Positions 62,350-64,000 of a stretch of 64,000 nucleotides of DNA are shown one piece after another. This DNA comes from Whitmania pigra (Eukaryota; Annelida; Clitellata; Hirudinida; Haemopidae), in contig JAJTWR010000431.1 of NCBI GenBank assembly GCA_021613335.1, positions 1,860,001-1,924,000 on the forward strand, in the 5' to 3' direction. A program made the position numbers and the translations under genes. Position 1 is the stretch's first letter. Every line of letters begins with the position of its first letter. Below the pieces are notes generated by a model. The model ran no database searches, was not told where the DNA came from, and worked only from the letters and a program-made list of their open reading frames with translations.

Positions 62350-63345
62350 TGCGTCAGCAACACGTGCCACCCGCAAAAGCGGACGACCGGCGATCTGTGC
62401 GCTGTGGACAACCAGTGCCCCGCCGCGCATGTTTGTGCTGTCGCTTCAAATGGTGCGATTGATGGGAAACTCGCTTGCCTGAAGACGAGTGGTGAAGCCT
62501 GCAGGCAAGATGCGGAGTGCCGGTACGCGTGCGTCAGCACACGTGCCACGCCAACAGCGGACGACCGGCGACCAGTGCGCTGTGGACAGCCAGTGCCCCG
62601 CCGCGCATGTTTGTGCTGTCGCTTCAAATGGTGCGATTGATGGGAAACTCGCTTGCCTGAAGACGAGTGGTGAAGCCTGCAGGCAAGATGCGAGTGCCGG
62701 TACGCGTGCGTCAGCGGTAAGTGCCCCCGCAAAAGCGGACGACCGGCGACCAGTGCGCCGTGGACAGCCAGTGCCCTGCCGCGCATGTCTGCGCTGTCGC
62801 TTCAATTGTGCGATTGATGGGAAACTCGCTTGCCTGAAGACGAGTGGTGAAGCCTGCAGGCAAGATGCGGAGTGCCGGTACGCGTGCGTCAGCGGTAAGT
62901 GCCACCCGCAAAAGCGGACGACCGGCGACCAGTGCGCCGTGGACAGCCAGTGCCCTGCCGCGCATGTCTGCGCTGTCGCTTCAATTGGTGCGATTGATGG
63001 GAAACTCGCTTGCCTGAAGGCGAGTGGTGAAGCCTGCAGGCAAGATGCGGAGTGCCGGTACGCGTGCGTCAGCGGTAAGTGCCACCCGCAAAAGCGGACG
63101 ACCGGCGATCTGTGCGCTGTGGACAGCCAGTGCCCCGCCGCGCATGTTGTGCTGTCGCTTCAAATGGTGCGATTGATGGGAAACTCGCTTGCCTGAAGAC
63201 GAGTGGTGAAGCGCAGGCAAGATGCGGAGTGCCGGTACGCGCGTGCGTCAGCAACACGTGCCACGCCAACAAGCGGACGACCGGCGACCTGTGCGCTGTG
63301 GACAGCCAGTGCCCAGCCGCGCATGTCTGCGCTGTCGCTTTAAGC
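62350..63345 (+). repeat. Six-unit ~180-bp tandem array of Cys-rich modules
   Basis: The marker ACGACCGGCGA recurs at 62383, 62561, 62739, 62918, 63098 and 63277, i.e. with periods of 178, 178, 179, 180 and 179 bp. The intact period is 180 bp (60 codons); shorter ones carry 1-2-bp deletions, one of them partly offset by a 2-bp insertion. Units are otherwise nearly identical, showing recent duplication or gene conversion. Confidence 0.85.
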
Positions 63346-64000
63346 TCTTCAAAGGAGCGAATACGCACTTGCTTGAAAGAACAAGGGGAGACCTGTGCGG
63401 CAAGCGCAGAATGTCGGAGCAACAATTGCATCGAGAGTGCCTGTGCGCCCTGCGTTGCTGGCCTTCCGTGTTCGAGCAATCGAAATCAGTGTCGCCGAGG
63501 GGTTACAGCCTGCAATGAGCAGCGGTTAGTCTGTGAGGATACCCAGGAGAAATTCGAAACCCTCAAACCCTGTACCAATCAAGATAACAAACTCCTCAAC
63601 ATCTGTGTGCAGGGGTGGTGCTCCATGCGCTCATTTGTCCAGACTATCAGCGCAAACCGGGAGAACTACGATCTTGTAACGGAAATAAGGGCGCTCGACC
63701 CTGCAGCCCTGCTCGCATCGGTGCCGATATACGCTCGGGTCATCGTAGAAAAGGGCGTAACCATTTCGAGTGACGGCAAACGGCCAGCGATGACCTTGAA
63801 TCGACTGCCTGCCAAATCCATTGTGCACTTGGTCAACACTGGCCACATTTTGGGCGCAGGCGGAAAGGGCGGAAATGGATCGCAGTACTGGTGTGAGACA
63901 GAGTTTCCAAGTGCTGTTGGCGAAATGAATTGCAGGCCCCTCAGTGCCACTGCCTCAACACCGGGCACCCACGCAATTGTCGTGGGCAATGAATTCAATT

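Larger units (their letters stand above)
60934..64000 (+). pseudogene. Cys-rich repeat lipoprotein gene with frameshifts, 3' end outside window
   Basis: The gene starts at ATG 60934 with a signal and lipobox-like end (FILATVCACGD), then a region of repeated VVDSGTE units (61159-61371), a Pro/Ala/Asp-rich linker and Cys-rich modules (e.g. CVSGRCEPIHCSNAHRCDAES). From about 62350 a long array of about 60-codon repeats (GDLCAVDNQCPAAHVCAVASN) follows, in which small indels shift the frame several times; the first frame closes at 62640. The last repeat and the downstream Cys-rich and Gly-rich region (to 64000, open, with HLVNTGHILGAGGKGGNG) are back in the initial frame. It may be a decaying gene or an assembly with errors in repeats. 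Likely surface protein. Confidence 0.65.

Noticed and set aside
62350..63345. CRISPR-like periodic repeats
   Set aside because: The repeat unit is about 180 bp, nearly identical throughout without unique spacers, and encodes Cys-rich protein modules.

Overview
The window is a piece of a high-GC bacterial chromosome, most likely from a myxobacterium or a close deltaproteobacterial relative (Myxococcota). Pointers to this are a recA promoter with a myxobacterial-type LexA box, PilZ proteins of the coiled-coil type common in that group, Asp/Ala/Gly/Ser-rich and Cys-rich lipoproteins, a TonB-dependent receptor carrying its own TonB-like N-terminal domain, and a GspE-N/HEAT-repeat protein. No tRNA, rRNA, CRISPR array, prophage or transposase was recognised.

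Layout. 0-6.4 kb: an AT-richer accessory stretch (M1 peptidase-like protein cut by the window edge, RecB-like nuclease, BenE transporter, a uracil-DNA-glycosylase-like protein) ending at a probably truncated small gene. 6.5-14.7 kb: two-component system, dienelactone hydrolase, PilZ protein, recA, a RelB-like antitoxin with a broken RelE, hsp20, an XRE-cupin regulator and an ABC-F ATPase with a frameshifted C-terminus. 15-28.7 kb: an AT-richer M16 peptidase, an MFS exporter, the manA/phosphoesterase/prmA operon, an RDD protein, a large GspE-N/Pro-rich/HEAT protein, a RecA-fold protein without a Walker A lysine and a rhomboid-like protein. 28.7-39.4 kb: lipid metabolism (thiolase, SDR, aldehyde dehydrogenase, 3-hydroxyacyl-CoA dehydrogenase/enoyl-CoA hydratase, second thiolase), interrupted at 30.9-33.8 kb by a small defence-like cluster (AAA ATPase with a truncated partner, and a Panacea-like/PemK-like candidate toxin-antitoxin pair).

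39.5-49.7 kb is envelope and redox: a three-domain DsbA-like protein, a PilZ protein, glutathione peroxidase, a KefB-type antiporter, and a TonB-dependent receptor co-transcribed with two lipoproteins. 50-54.5 kb holds a GT22-like mannosyltransferase, an AbiE locus with intact antitoxin but decayed toxin, a DBR1-like phosphoesterase and a 111-bp long-armed inverted repeat. 54.5-60.7 kb is housekeeping (rho, parC, parE). The window ends in a long Cys-rich lipoprotein gene whose array of about 180-bp repeats carries several frameshifting indels but returns to its original frame.

The most striking pattern is that three separate toxin-antitoxin or paired defence modules (RelBE, AAA/TOPRIM-like, AbiE) each keep one gene intact and have lost most of the other, while one novel-looking pair (32.2-33.8 kb) remains complete.
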